The translations under genes were made by a program, and so were the position numbers. Below the pieces are notes generated by a model. That model worked only from the letters and a program-made list of their open reading frames with translations, made no database searches and was not told the origin of the DNA. Positions 1-8,544 of a stretch of DNA of 33,869 bases are shown in pieces. Origin of the DNA: Candidatus Poribacteria bacterium (GTDB lineage Bacteria > Poribacteria > WGA-4E > WGA-3G); assembly GCA_009843785.1 (NCBI GenBank), contig VYCT01000171.1:1-33869 (forward strand). Reading direction: 5' to 3'. The stretch's first letter is position 1. The number at the start of each line of letters is the position of its first letter.

Positions 1-68
1 GACCTAACAACATCAACCATATTCTAAACCCCAAAAAAAATGGGGGTAAGTGACGTTGTCAAACGCTC

Positions 69-97
69 TTGACATTTCCAGAAGTTTCTGATATTAT
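69..97 (+). promoter_or_regulatory. Sigma70-type promoter for the TPR/propeller gene
   Basis: TTGACA (69-74), a 17-bp spacer and TATTAT (92-97) match the housekeeping promoter consensus closely. The promoter lies about 40 bp upstream of the start codon at 136. It is seen directly in the sequence; activity is inferred. Confidence 0.7.
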
Positions 98-135
98 AAC
101 CATCATATCTAAAGCTCGTATTTTGAAGGTAAATC

Positions 136-2181
136 ATGTTGTACCCAAAATTCGTAAAACAAACACATAGAAAAAAACAAAAGACGCACTGCCTATTTGC
201 CTTAATAGCGTTTACCGGGTTGTTTTTCTACCAACACTTGGCACATAGCCAACAATATGCCATCGTTGACAGCGAAAATGGCGATAGACTCACCGGTGTT
301 TGGCGCGGTGCTACTGATACTCACTTTGAAATTGAATACCAAGGACAAATCTTAAGACTCCCATTGATGGGACATACCCTTAGTTTTACATCGGACATAG
401 CGAATGTACAGGATCGAACCGCTGCGAAGTATTATCGCAATGGGCTGGCGCTGCTGGAGTTAGGTCTCCCTGAATTAGCACAACGGCGGTTTGAATCTGC
501 TATTGAAGAGTTTCCGAGATATGCGGCGGCGCATTATCAACTCGGTTTACTTCACGAAACAAATGGCGACAATGCAAAAGCGTTGGAACGTTTCCGTTCT
601 GTAGCGATCCTTGATGCGGCGAATTTTGATTTGGTCCCACATCTTCAGGAACTCGGAAACGCTGCCCTCGCCAACGAGGCTTATGCGGAAGCTGTGGATA
701 GTTACCAACTGATTCTAAGACATTATCCGGAACAGACATCGATACCAGAATTGAGTTACATCACTGGATTTCTGCTTGTTGAAGAATTAGAGGATTATGA
801 TACGGGACTACCCCTCCTTGAATCAGCAATTCAACAGAACTCCGACACGTTGTTCCATGAAAAGGCATATTTCCTAATTGGAAAACTGAAAGCGAAAAAC
901 AATCAGTTGGAAGATGCGCTCCATACTTTACAAGGGTTTATTATGCGTTATCGGGAAAGCGAGTGGGTTTATGAAGCGCATCTCATCCGTGCTGAGGTCA
1001 ACTTGAAATTGGGTAGAACGGCAGAAGCTGGGAATCAAGCATCTCAGGTCCTTGAGGCGAGCGCAGATGAGACGATAAGGGAACACGCAAAACAGATTTT
1101 GGATCAGACCCGATGGAAGGTCTACACAGTAGCAGATGGTCTCCCTGACAACCGTGTGCCAGTCATCGCTTCCGATGATACGCGGTTATGGGTGGGTACC
1201 CCGAACGGTGTAATGCTATTTGACACTACTTTCAATAACTGGATACCGATTGAAGAGGGGCCGGAGCTGATTAACGACGCAACGGTAAAGGTACCAGATG
1301 TGACAGCCATTGCAGCAAATGGGGAAGAGGTGTGGGTCGGCACGCGTTCTCAAGGCGCGATCCATTACAATAAGTTAACGCGCGAAATCCAGATATACTC
1401 GCCAACCGATGGATACCCTGCCTGGGTCAAGGACATCAAGATGGATGACACTGAGATATGGTTTGCTACCGATGCCGGCGTTGGTCGTAAGATTCGGGGT
1501 GACCAGTCGTTTGTTGTTTACAATAAACAACAGAGTTTCATTCCCGAAGATGACATTGAGACCTTGTTGTTGCTGCCGACAACCGTTTGGGGTGCCTCGG
1601 CAAAAGGAGACATTGTAGTGACATTTGACCGTAAAACCGAGGAGTGGGGGTCCCATCGTTTTACTGAAATCCAAGAAGGCACGACGATTGTTGACTTTGA
1701 TACTGCAGAAGATCAGATACTTTTTACATGGTATAATGCTACTGAAAAGACTAACGGTTATTTTCGAGCAGATTTGGATGGACTGAACGGAAAATCAACG
1801 ACGCTCCACACCGGTATAGAGGATGAGAAGAACCTCAAAAACATTTACATCAGAGGGATTTTGGACAATTCACCGATAGTTCCGGCAGTAAATGAGGCAC
1901 CGCCTGTAGAAACACCGGATTCGCTAACACCCGAAGCTTCTCCGGAAACAGAGGCGTTAGAAGTGGAAGTTTCCCCGCCGCCACCGCCTACGCCTTTAGT
2001 GCTGTGGATAGCAACGAACGAAACTTTTTATACGCATCACACACGTTCTTCTGATGATTGGGAGTATACAACGACCCCACAAATAGTGTCCGGTGAATTA
2101 ACAATCTATGCTCTCATTGTAGCAAACAACAGGGTATGGATAGCGACCAGCAATGGTTTGGCATCTATGGACATCCGCTAA
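136..2181 (+). CDS. Exported TPR and beta-propeller repeat protein
   Basis: This 681-residue protein is probably exported or membrane-anchored. A basic N-terminus followed by a hydrophobic stretch (about residues 19-37) resembles a signal peptide. Residues about 40-80 contain a short 'ENGDRLTG...LPLMG' segment of the small beta-barrel type often seen in such proteins. TPR-like helical repeats fill about residues 95-320, for example the segments around YYRNGLALLELG and HYQLGLLHETNGD. From about residue 326 there are propeller blades of the two-component-regulator type (VADGLPDN, LWVGTPNGV, VWVGTRSQG, IWFATDAGVG). A proline/glutamate-rich linker (about 584-620) precedes a last blade with VWIATSNGL. 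No enzymatic domain is seen. The role is probably scaffolding or sensing in the envelope; the partner is unknown. The start follows AAGG at 126-129. Confidence 0.75.
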   Translation: MLYPKFVKQTHRKKQKTHCLFALIAFTGLFFYQHLAHSQQYAIVDSENGDRLTGVWRGATDTHFEIEYQGQILRLPLMGHTLSFTSDIANVQDRTAAKYYRNGLALLELGLPELAQRRFESAIEEFPRYAAAHYQLGLLHETNGDNAKALERFRSVAILDAANFDLVPHLQELGNAALANEAYAEAVDSYQLILRHYPEQTSIPELSYITGFLLVEELEDYDTGLPLLESAIQQNSDTLFHEKAYFLIGKLKAKNNQLEDALHTLQGFIMRYRESEWVYEAHLIRAEVNLKLGRTAEAGNQASQVLEASADETIREHAKQILDQTRWKVYTVADGLPDNRVPVIASDDTRLWVGTPNGVMLFDTTFNNWIPIEEGPELINDATVKVPDVTAIAANGEEVWVGTRSQGAIHYNKLTREIQIYSPTDGYPAWVKDIKMDDTEIWFATDAGVGRKIRGDQSFVVYNKQQSFIPEDDIETLLLLPTTVWGASAKGDIVVTFDRKTEEWGSHRFTEIQEGTTIVDFDTAEDQILFTWYNATEKTNGYFRADLDGLNGKSTTLHTGIEDEKNLKNIYIRGILDNSPIVPAVNEAPPVETPDSLTPEASPETEALEVEVSPPPPPTPLVLWIATNETFYTHHTRSSDDWEYTTTPQIVSGELTIYALIVANNRVWIATSNGLASMDIR

Positions 2182-2215
2182 GATCTATTCACAGGCATAC
2201 GCGGACTTAAAAATC

Positions 2216-3055
2216 ATGCAACCGACATCCACAAAACTTATTACGCGTTGGTCAGATGCCGAACCTGCCCAGGTCGAAGATGAATTAGTTGTTGAAGAGC
2301 CACTTGAGATCCGGGTCGGACAACAGAGTTTAATCGTTGTGATGCGGACCCCAGGACACGATTTTGAACTCGCAGCGGGTTTCCTTTATACGGAAAGCCT
2401 CATAACTTCCGGCGATGACATCGAAATTATTGCATATTGCGAGGAAGAGGTGCCTGAGACGCAAGATGGCAGTTTATCGTCGCTACAGAACATTGTCAAT
2501 GTTCAGCTCACGGAAGAATTGGATCTTGATACGCAATCGGGTTGGCAGCGCAACTTTCACGCGAATGCGAGCTGCGGACTCTGTGGCAAGATGACGATTG
2601 AATCTGTTAGACAGCAAGTATCTCCGCTGGATTCGGGGTTTTGTCTGAATCAAGGGGTACTCTATCAGCTCAATGACCGATTAAGGAAAGCACAATCGGT
2701 TTTTGAAAAGACGGGTGGGCTTCACGCCGCTGGATTATTCAGTGAAACAGGTGAGCTGCTGATTGTTAGAGAAGACATCGGCAGACACAACGCTGTTGAT
2801 AAGGTGATCGGTCAGGCGTTACTGTCTGACTTGGTGCCACTTGAGCGACACATTTTGATGGTCAGCGGTCGCGCCAGTTTTGAGATTGTGCAGAAGGCGC
2901 TTTTCGCGCGCATTCCAGTTGTCGTTGCTGTTTCCGCCGCATCTACACTCGCTGTTGACCTTGCACAGGAAGGTCATCTTACGTTGGTCGGTTTCATGCG
3001 GGGACGGAGTATGGCTGTTTATAGTTGCCCGGCGCGCATTCGCCGCGAGTCCTGA
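2216..3055 (+). CDS. fdhD: FdhD, formate dehydrogenase accessory sulfurtransferase
   Basis: FdhD transfers sulfur from a cysteine desulfurase to the molybdenum cofactor, activating formate dehydrogenases in the cytoplasm. The protein is 279 residues, normal for the family. The family-defining CxxC is C120-G-L-C123 (SCGLCGKM). The conserved block GGLHAAGLF...REDIGRHNAVDK follows, then SGRASFEIVQKA near the C-terminus. I chose the ATG at 2216; an in-frame GTG/TTG-type start at 2153 would overlap the upstream gene and add 21 residues unlike the family. No formate dehydrogenase or Moco-synthesis gene is nearby, so its client must be encoded elsewhere. Confidence 0.92.
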   Translation: MQPTSTKLITRWSDAEPAQVEDELVVEEPLEIRVGQQSLIVVMRTPGHDFELAAGFLYTESLITSGDDIEIIAYCEEEVPETQDGSLSSLQNIVNVQLTEELDLDTQSGWQRNFHANASCGLCGKMTIESVRQQVSPLDSGFCLNQGVLYQLNDRLRKAQSVFEKTGGLHAAGLFSETGELLIVREDIGRHNAVDKVIGQALLSDLVPLERHILMVSGRASFEIVQKALFARIPVVVAVSAASTLAVDLAQEGHLTLVGFMRGRSMAVYSCPARIRRES

Positions 3056-3138
3056 GAAAACAAGAGAAAATGCACATTTTACTATCTTTTTTAGATGGTG
3101 TGTCTCTATAATTGCAAGTAAAACTTAATAAGGATAGG

Positions 3139-3256
3139 ACTTACGCAAACGCCATTTCGGATAAAAGCGGACGTTTCGGATTCTGTGAGTGAAACCGTGA
3201 AAAGAGAGGTCGCCGAGGCACGGGGACCTCTGCGAACAGATGCTTGCTGCGTAAGT
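3139..3256. repeat. MITE-like element with 9-bp inverted ends
   Basis: ACTTACGCA at 3139-3147 is inverted exactly as TGCGTAAGT at 3248-3256, enclosing 118 bp with no gene. An internal hairpin, AGAGGTC (3205-3211) with GACCTCT (3225-3231), lies inside. The outer 13-mer ATAGGACTTACGC (3134-3146) recurs at 31790-31802 in the nuo locus, so the end sequence is dispersed. This suggests a small non-autonomous mobile repeat. No target duplication was identified. Confidence 0.5.
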
Positions 3257-3276
3257 TTTGAAGGAGTAAAATTCTC

Positions 3277-3561
3277 ATGTTAGGCATTTTAAACGGCATC
3301 CAAGGGCTCGTTAATTTCCTATTTTTTGTGGCAATTGTTGGTACTTTAGTGGTTTCGTGGCTATATGCCAGTAGGTTGAAAAAGCAGTACGGTGCGGACT
3401 TCCCGTGGAACAAAACAGCGATGATCGTTGGGATTGAAGTCCTGCTTTGGATCGGATTTACCATTTTCTGGGGATTCGTTAAAGCGTTTTGGTTGCCAAT
3501 TGTCGTCATTGCTATTATTGCAATTGTGCTCATCTCGCGAAAAAAGCGGAAATATGTCTGA
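3277..3561 (+). CDS. Small membrane protein, unknown function
   Basis: The 94-residue product has three hydrophobic segments (about residues 8-30, 46-66 and 69-87) and a basic tail, RKKRKYV, so the C-terminus is probably cytoplasmic. I do not recognise a family. A good ribosome site (AAGGAG, 3261-3266) lies 10 bp before the ATG at 3277, supporting a real gene. It sits just after the MITE-like element and 62 bp before the alcohol dehydrogenase start, in the same direction. No function can be assigned. Confidence 0.6.
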   Translation: MLGILNGIQGLVNFLFFVAIVGTLVVSWLYASRLKKQYGADFPWNKTAMIVGIEVLLWIGFTIFWGFVKAFWLPIVVIAIIAIVLISRKKRKYV

Positions 3562-3623
3562 ATATAATTAAACAGGGGTACCCTTAGCAAGTGTGCCCCG
3601 AAAATCAACCTGAGGAGAGATAT

Positions 3624-4676
3624 ATGAGTCGGACAGGGAGAGCCGTGGTGGCGTACGGTCAGGATTTTGAGATTCGTGAATATCCGGTTCCCGAACCTGA
3701 ACCTAACACCGTGCTGCTCCGTCAAGAGTTAGCGGGGATCTGCGGAACAGACCTGCATAACTGGCAGAACGGCTTTCAACAAGAAGTCTTGTTGGGACAT
3801 GAAAACGTCGGCATTATTGAGGCACTCGGCGAAGGTGTGGAAACGGATTATGTAGGTAAACCTGTTAAAGAGGGTGACCGAGTTATTTTTGCACCGGGAA
3901 CGAACTACGGTGCTTACGGATTCCAGTGGAACCCCGATGAAGCACCACATTTTCGCGGTGGATTCGCAGATTATATGTATCTCAACTATCCGAATACCTG
4001 TTTTATGAAGACTGAAACTTCTCCTGAGGTTGCAGTACTCACAGAGCCTTTTACTGTTGGTGTTCACGCCGCAATGCGCGGTGAAATAAAACTCGGTGAT
4101 ACCGTTGTTGTGCAAGGTTCAGGTGCTATTGGGCTTGTAACGCTTGCGTGTGCGAAATTGAGCGGGGCTGCGAAAGCGATCATGGTCGGTGGCCCCGCTG
4201 GACGGCTGGTACTCGCGAAACGGCTCGGTGCGGACGTAACAATAGATATTGAAGAGGTCACCTCTGTCGAAGAGCGGACGGAGCTTGTGAAAGCGGAAAC
4301 GCCGCGCCAGGAAGGAGCGGACGTTGTTTTTGAATGTGCAGGTTTTCTCCCTGCTACGCCAGAAGGGTTGGGGTACACCCGCCGCAGCGGCACTTTTGTT
4401 GAGGTCGGGCACTTTGTGGATATGGGGTCAATTGACTTCAACATTAACCAGTTACTGATGCGCAAAAACCTTCGGGTCGAGGCAATCTGGGGGAGCAGTT
4501 ACGAACACTTCGTTCGCGGCTTACCGCTTCTGGAACAGAGTGGGCTGCCCTTTGCCGATATGATTAGTCACCAGCTGCCACTTTCACAGGTCGAAGATGG
4601 TTTTAAAGCACTTGATGGTGGCTACCGTATTAACGGCGAAACAGCCATTAAAATCGCGGTTCGCGCTGAAGAGTAG
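3624..4676 (+). CDS. Zinc-type medium-chain alcohol dehydrogenase
   Basis: This cytoplasmic NAD(P)-dependent MDR-family dehydrogenase has 350 residues and probably oxidises a polyol or sugar alcohol. The catalytic-zinc residues are visible: C40 in GICGTDLH and H59-E60 in LLGHENVG. The Rossmann nucleotide site is GSGAIG. The usual four-cysteine structural-zinc loop is absent; its region reads GTNYGAYGFQWNPDEAPHF. The ATG at 3624 is chosen because GAGGAGAG lies just upstream; an in-frame upstream start at 3591 lacks this. It is followed after 79 bp by a Gfo/Idh/MocA gene and then an isomerase-like gene, which suggests a carbohydrate-oxidation operon. The substrate is not determinable. Confidence 0.85.
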   Translation: MSRTGRAVVAYGQDFEIREYPVPEPEPNTVLLRQELAGICGTDLHNWQNGFQQEVLLGHENVGIIEALGEGVETDYVGKPVKEGDRVIFAPGTNYGAYGFQWNPDEAPHFRGGFADYMYLNYPNTCFMKTETSPEVAVLTEPFTVGVHAAMRGEIKLGDTVVVQGSGAIGLVTLACAKLSGAAKAIMVGGPAGRLVLAKRLGADVTIDIEEVTSVEERTELVKAETPRQEGADVVFECAGFLPATPEGLGYTRRSGTFVEVGHFVDMGSIDFNINQLLMRKNLRVEAIWGSSYEHFVRGLPLLEQSGLPFADMISHQLPLSQVEDGFKALDGGYRINGETAIKIAVRAEE

Positions 4677-4755
4677 ACGAATGTTGAAAAATGGCGCGCT
4701 TTTTAAGCGTGCATACACTGCGTGCTGATACGGCGCGCCTATAGGAGACATATTG

Positions 4756-5775
4756 ATGGCAAAAACATATCGCATTGGCTTCGCGTCGCTTGTGCATGAT
4801 CATGTTTGGGGCGAGCTTCGCCATTGGAAATCACATCCAAACGTTGAAATCGTTGCGGCGGGTGATGTCAATGCGGAATTACGCACACAATTTAGTAACG
4901 AAACGGGTGTTGAGAACGTCTATGATTCTTGGCAAGAGATGATAGAAAAAGAAGAATTAGACATTATCCAAGCATCGGCAGAGAACAGTGCGGGTGCCGA
5001 CATCGTTGAGGCTGCGGCATCAAAGGGTGTCCACGTTGTTTCAGAAAAGCCGATGGCTGCGCGCCTGTCACAAGCGGAGCGGATGGTTGCTGCCGCAGAA
5101 AATGCCGGTACTTTACTCATGGTGAATTGGCCCACGGCGTGGAGTCCCGCACTCAATACAGCGATGAATCTCATCAAAGACGGCAGAATCGGTGACGTTT
5201 TTTACTTTAAGTGGCGTTCTGCGCACAACGGACCTAAAGAGATCGGCTGCTCGCGTTACTTCTACGAATGGCTCTACGATGAGGAGAAAAATGGTGCGGG
5301 TGCGTTGATGGATTATTGTTGTTATTGTGCGGATATGTGTGCCTACCTCCTCGGTACCCCTCAACAGGTGACGGCGTTCCGCGGCACTTTCGTGAAAGAT
5401 TATCCGATTCCTGATGATAATGCTGTCATCGTCATGAAATACGGGAACGCTTTCGGAATTACAGAAGCGTCTTGGACACAAAAGGTCGGTTATGTTACAC
5501 CGAATCCAGTGGTTTATGGCACTGAGGGTGCGTTGATGGTCAGTGGTAACGAAGTGCATTTGCACCCCGCAGGCAGTGATGCCGAGGTGGTAACGCCTGA
5601 GCAACTGCCAGAAGGTCAGCGCAACGCTGCGGAATATTTTATCCACTGCTTAGAGACAGGCGAGCCCATTGAAGGTTTGTGTAGTCCCAAAGTGAGTCGG
5701 GATGCGCAAGAAATCCTTGAAGCCGGATTGGTATCAGCAGATAGTGGGCAGGTCGTTAACTTGCCAATATCATAA
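4756..5775 (+). CDS. Gfo/Idh/MocA family oxidoreductase
   Basis: This 339-residue NAD(P)-dependent sugar or cyclitol dehydrogenase family member has the EKPMA signature (K98). The N-terminal Rossmann motif is unusual, GFASLVHDHVWG, rather than GxGxxG. The region that normally carries the catalytic histidine (DxxxHxxD) reads D186-Y-C-C-Y190-C-A-D193, so tyrosine replaces histidine. The reaction may therefore differ from canonical inositol or glucose oxidoreductases. The start is ATG at 4756 with AGGAGA at 4743-4748; the preceding in-frame TTG at 4753 is less likely. The next gene begins 23 bp after its stop, consistent with co-transcription with the TIM-barrel isomerase. Confidence 0.85.
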   Translation: MAKTYRIGFASLVHDHVWGELRHWKSHPNVEIVAAGDVNAELRTQFSNETGVENVYDSWQEMIEKEELDIIQASAENSAGADIVEAAASKGVHVVSEKPMAARLSQAERMVAAAENAGTLLMVNWPTAWSPALNTAMNLIKDGRIGDVFYFKWRSAHNGPKEIGCSRYFYEWLYDEEKNGAGALMDYCCYCADMCAYLLGTPQQVTAFRGTFVKDYPIPDDNAVIVMKYGNAFGITEASWTQKVGYVTPNPVVYGTEGALMVSGNEVHLHPAGSDAEVVTPEQLPEGQRNAAEYFIHCLETGEPIEGLCSPKVSRDAQEILEAGLVSADSGQVVNLPIS

Positions 5776-5798
5776 AAATTTTGGAGAAACAAGACGCA

Positions 5799-6557
5799 AT
5801 GAGCGATAGAATTCCGATTGCATTACAGTTGTATTCCGTCAGAGACGATTGTGCTGGCGACCTATCTTTAACGCTCCAAGCAGTCGCACAGATGGGTTAT
5901 GAAGGTGTTGAGTTTGCGGGTTACTATGACCGGACTGCCGAAGAGTTACGAGAGATGTGTGATGACCTCGGATTGAAAGTTGCTGGGACGCATACAGGGT
6001 TGAATACACTCCTCGGCGACGCGCTCGCTAAGACGGTTGAATTCAACAAAGAGCTCGGCAACCCGTATCTGATTGTACCGGGACTATCGGGAGAGTATCA
6101 AGGCTCCCAACAAGCGTGGCTTGACACAGCAAAACTCTTCAACGATATTGCTGGAAAAATCGCTGATCAGGGGATGTTTACGGGTTACCACAACCACACC
6201 GGTGAATTTCAACCGATGGACGGCGAGATCCCGTGGGATATATTCGGGAGTAACACCCGCGATGATGTTGTCATGCAAATTGACATCGGTCATACACTTC
6301 GCGCCGGCTCCGACCCTGTGTCCTTTATTGAACGCTATCCGGGCAGATCGAAACTGGTGCATATTAAAGAGTATTCCGCCACAAATGACAAAGCACTCAT
6401 CGGTGAAGGTGAGATCCCTTGGGATGCTGTGTTCAATGCTTGTGAAACTGTTGGTGGTACTGAATGGTACATTGTTGAACAGGAGAGTTATCCGTACCCG
6501 CCGATCGAATGTGCTGAACGTTGCATTGACGCTCTCCGGAAGATGGGGAAAATTTAG
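5799..6557 (+). CDS. Sugar phosphate isomerase/epimerase-like TIM barrel
   Basis: The product has 252 residues of the xylose-isomerase-like TIM-barrel family (AP endonuclease 2 fold). It probably isomerises or dehydrates a keto-sugar made by the neighbouring dehydrogenases. The metal-site strands are visible: ALQLYSVR at the start, GTHTG, YHNHTGEF, QIDIGHTLRAG, VHIKEY and VEQESYP near the end, which supplies the usual Glu/Asp/His/Glu ligands. ATG at 5799 has GGAGAA at 5783-5788; an in-frame TTG at 5781 overlaps that site and is rejected. The downstream methyltransferase begins 2 bp after the stop, so the two are probably translationally coupled. Confidence 0.85.
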   Translation: MSDRIPIALQLYSVRDDCAGDLSLTLQAVAQMGYEGVEFAGYYDRTAEELREMCDDLGLKVAGTHTGLNTLLGDALAKTVEFNKELGNPYLIVPGLSGEYQGSQQAWLDTAKLFNDIAGKIADQGMFTGYHNHTGEFQPMDGEIPWDIFGSNTRDDVVMQIDIGHTLRAGSDPVSFIERYPGRSKLVHIKEYSATNDKALIGEGEIPWDAVFNACETVGGTEWYIVEQESYPYPPIECAERCIDALRKMGKI

Positions 6558-6559
6558 GT

Positions 6560-7285
6560 TTGCTTGCATCCGATGGTCGCGCCGACACTGTTGAAACAGA
6601 GCTTCTGCTCTGGTGGGAAGACTTCTACGTCCCCGTTTTCGAGTATGTGCTCCCGAAAATGGGGACTTTGGAAGGGAAAAAGGTACTGGAATTAGGTGCT
6701 GGCACAGGCGGTACGGCGACGCTGTTAGCGAAACGGGGCGCGTCTGTTGTTGGGATTGATCTACTGCCGTTTCGACTCGCTGAGGCACGGGTGCGAGCCG
6801 CGGAGCACAACGTCGTTGCGTCAATTGATTTTGCGCTGATGGATGCGATGCATCTCGCGTTTCCAGACAATACTTTCGATTTCATAATCTCCAAATCTGT
6901 GTTGGTGTTTACAGAGCATGCGCAGACCGCTCAAGAGTGTTACCGGGTCCTCAAACCGGGGGGGAAGGCGATTTTCATTGAGAATATGCGCCATCACCCT
7001 GCGGTATGGCTGTATCGCAAAGTGTTTCTTAAGTATTCTGGCAAGTTGCGCTATTTCTCAGTCAGCGATATTGAGACCGTCGGTGCAGAATTTGAGAGGT
7101 TGGAGCATCGTGAGTTTCATCTCTCCTCGGTGAGCGCGCTGTTCTGGCAGAAATGCCTCCCTGTCCCGATCCTTTATAGAGGCTCCCTCCGTTTCCTTAA
7201 AGCGATTGATACATCTCTCCTTAAATGTCTGCCCTTCCTTAAACGGCTATGTTGGATCACGGCGATGATCTGCCACAAAGATTAG
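6560..7285 (+). CDS. Class I SAM-dependent methyltransferase
   Basis: This 241-residue protein has a class I methyltransferase fold. Motif I is VLELGAGTGG, an acidic residue ends strand 2 (GIDL), and motif IV/post-IV reads DNTFDFIISKSVLVF followed by VLKPGGKAIFIE. The C-terminus has a hydrophobic/basic part (AVWLYRKVFLKY). The start is uncertain: TTG at 6560 sits 2 bp after the upstream stop, with no ATG before about residue 34. Its coupling to the isomerase is suggestive, but the acceptor (small metabolite, lipid or quinone) cannot be told from sequence. Confidence 0.8.
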   Translation: MLASDGRADTVETELLLWWEDFYVPVFEYVLPKMGTLEGKKVLELGAGTGGTATLLAKRGASVVGIDLLPFRLAEARVRAAEHNVVASIDFALMDAMHLAFPDNTFDFIISKSVLVFTEHAQTAQECYRVLKPGGKAIFIENMRHHPAVWLYRKVFLKYSGKLRYFSVSDIETVGAEFERLEHREFHLSSVSALFWQKCLPVPILYRGSLRFLKAIDTSLLKCLPFLKRLCWITAMICHKD

Positions 7286-7302
7286 TGCCTTGTCTGCCTC
7301 GA

Positions 7303-8097
7303 TTATCCGTATTTTAGCCAGTTGTCAAAAAGTGGCTTGAGTCGAGGCGGGAGACTGCCGAGAAAATTAGGTTCGTTGAGCCATGCTTGACTCTCTACAC
7401 CTTTATCGTTTGGGGGTGTCTCTTCTGGTGGCGCTACGAGAACGGCGTAGTGTAAGGTCTGTCGCTTCGCGTTTGTAAGGTTGTAGCCTTTGTGAATTAT
7501 CCTCGAATTGTAAAAGACAATATCGCCTGCTTTTAGTTTGACAGCGAGTTGGTTAGGCATTTCTGCCATGGGTGTCTCTTGTAGGACCTTGCGTTCGGCA
7601 TCTGTTAGTTCTCGTCGGTGGCTGCCGGGAACGACATAGAGGGTTTCATCGTCGTAGAGTGCGCCGTTGAGCTGCACGTGGTTTCTCAAACCGTTCAGGA
7701 GACGTTCAAGCGGGATTTCTCCGTCAGCTGCGGTATCTCGATGCCATCTGATGTGGTAGGGTTTCTGCTCGGAGTTGACAAGCAGGGTACAGAGATGATA
7801 CCTTAACCGTTTGCCAATAAGTGCTTCGATAACGTTGAGTATCTGTGGATGCGCAAGTGCGTCCACAAGTGCGCGTTCACGAATGCTGGGATGAAAAATA
7901 TTATTGACCCCCCAAATGTCATCGCGTTCACCATCTATGTAACGTAGGTGATCCGCGTGTAGACCTTCAGTACGGCATTTGTGGAGTATCTGATCAATCG
8001 CACTTCGGTAGGATTCGATGTCTGTTGTTGATAGTGCGTTTTTACGTATGATATAACCGTCTTCAACAAAGGCGTTGATTTCTGTAGGCGTTAGCAT
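7303..8097 (-). CDS. Phytanoyl-CoA dioxygenase (PhyH) family protein
   Basis: A 264-residue Fe(II)/2-oxoglutarate oxygenase. The iron triad is H119-R-D121 in IRWHRD and distal H202 in IIHKGYN, with R212 to bind 2-oxoglutarate. It begins with MLTPTEINAFVEDGYIIRK, the typical PhyH N-terminus. I use the ATG at 8097 with GAGG just upstream. A longer frame to 8289 would run inside the VOC gene and add 64 unrelated residues. It is convergent with the methyltransferase and 31 bp downstream of the VOC gene. PhyH relatives hydroxylate lipids, ectoine or small natural products; the substrate here is unknown. Confidence 0.88.
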   Translation of the reverse strand: MLTPTEINAFVEDGYIIRKNALSTTDIESYRSAIDQILHKCRTEGLHADHLRYIDGERDDIWGVNNIFHPSIRERALVDALAHPQILNVIEALIGKRLRYHLCTLLVNSEQKPYHIRWHRDTAADGEIPLERLLNGLRNHVQLNGALYDDETLYVVPGSHRRELTDAERKVLQETPMAEMPNQLAVKLKAGDIVFYNSRIIHKGYNLTNAKRQTLHYAVLVAPPEETPPNDKGVESQAWLNEPNFLGSLPPRLKPLFDNWLKYG

Positions 8098-8128
8098 TTG
8101 AGTTTCCTCGCAAAATAATGGCGGTTTT

Positions 8129-8515
8129 TTAAACGGAGTTGTCGGGATAGTAGAGGTCATTAAACTCGATTTCGTTTCCGTCTGGGTCAAAGATGAAGAA
8201 AGCCCGACATTTGCCGCGCGGGTCGTCAAAATTAAAGGGTCCGCGAGTTCGATAAGGCAAGGAAGCGAATTGCGCAACAAGTTGTTCAATTCGTTCGGTG
8301 CTTGTCACAAAGGCGAAGTGCATCGGTCCCCCGGCATCATGTCCCGGACTTCCGGCTTCCTTGAGGACGAGATGTCCGTTTTCTAAGTAGATATAAAGCT
8401 GCCGATTGTTCCGTTCTACCACTTCAAATCCGAGCAGATCTCGATAAAACTCTGCTGCACGTTCAAGGTTTGCGACTTTAACGAACACTTCTCCAATGCC
8501 GTAATAACCTTCCAT
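8129..8515 (-). CDS. VOC (glyoxalase/bleomycin-resistance) family protein
   Basis: The 128-residue product matches one VOC module of two beta-alpha-beta units: GEVFVKVANLERAAEFYRDLLGFEV at the start (conserved AxxFYRDxLGF), then MHFAFVT, and FFIFDPDGNEIEFND near the C-terminus. E in EIEF is the usual metal ligand, but the first-strand histidine is replaced (VFVKV), so the metal site may be incomplete. The family includes glyoxalase I, extradiol dioxygenases and drug-binding proteins; the role is not resolved. Transcription is shared with the PhyH gene downstream. Confidence 0.82.
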   Translation of the reverse strand: MEGYYGIGEVFVKVANLERAAEFYRDLLGFEVVERNNRQLYIYLENGHLVLKEAGSPGHDAGGPMHFAFVTSTERIEQLVAQFASLPYRTRGPFNFDDPRGKCRAFFIFDPDGNEIEFNDLYYPDNSV

Positions 8516-8544
8516 CGTGTGTTCCCTCCGATATTGTGCTATTG

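Noticed and set aside
3060-3110. AT-rich AAAATG/CATTTT hairpin plus distant T-run after fdhD as a terminator
   Set aside because: The T-run is about ten bases beyond a weak six-pair stem, too poor a match to report as a feature.
4694-4712. Terminator between the dehydrogenase and Gfo/Idh/MocA genes
   Set aside because: A GCGCGCTT/AAGCGTGC hairpin exists, but no T-tract follows and the next gene is close and co-directional.
8098-8289. N-terminal extension of the PhyH protein at 7303
   Set aside because: It overlaps the VOC gene in another frame, and the ATG at 8097 has its own ribosome site and a family-typical start.
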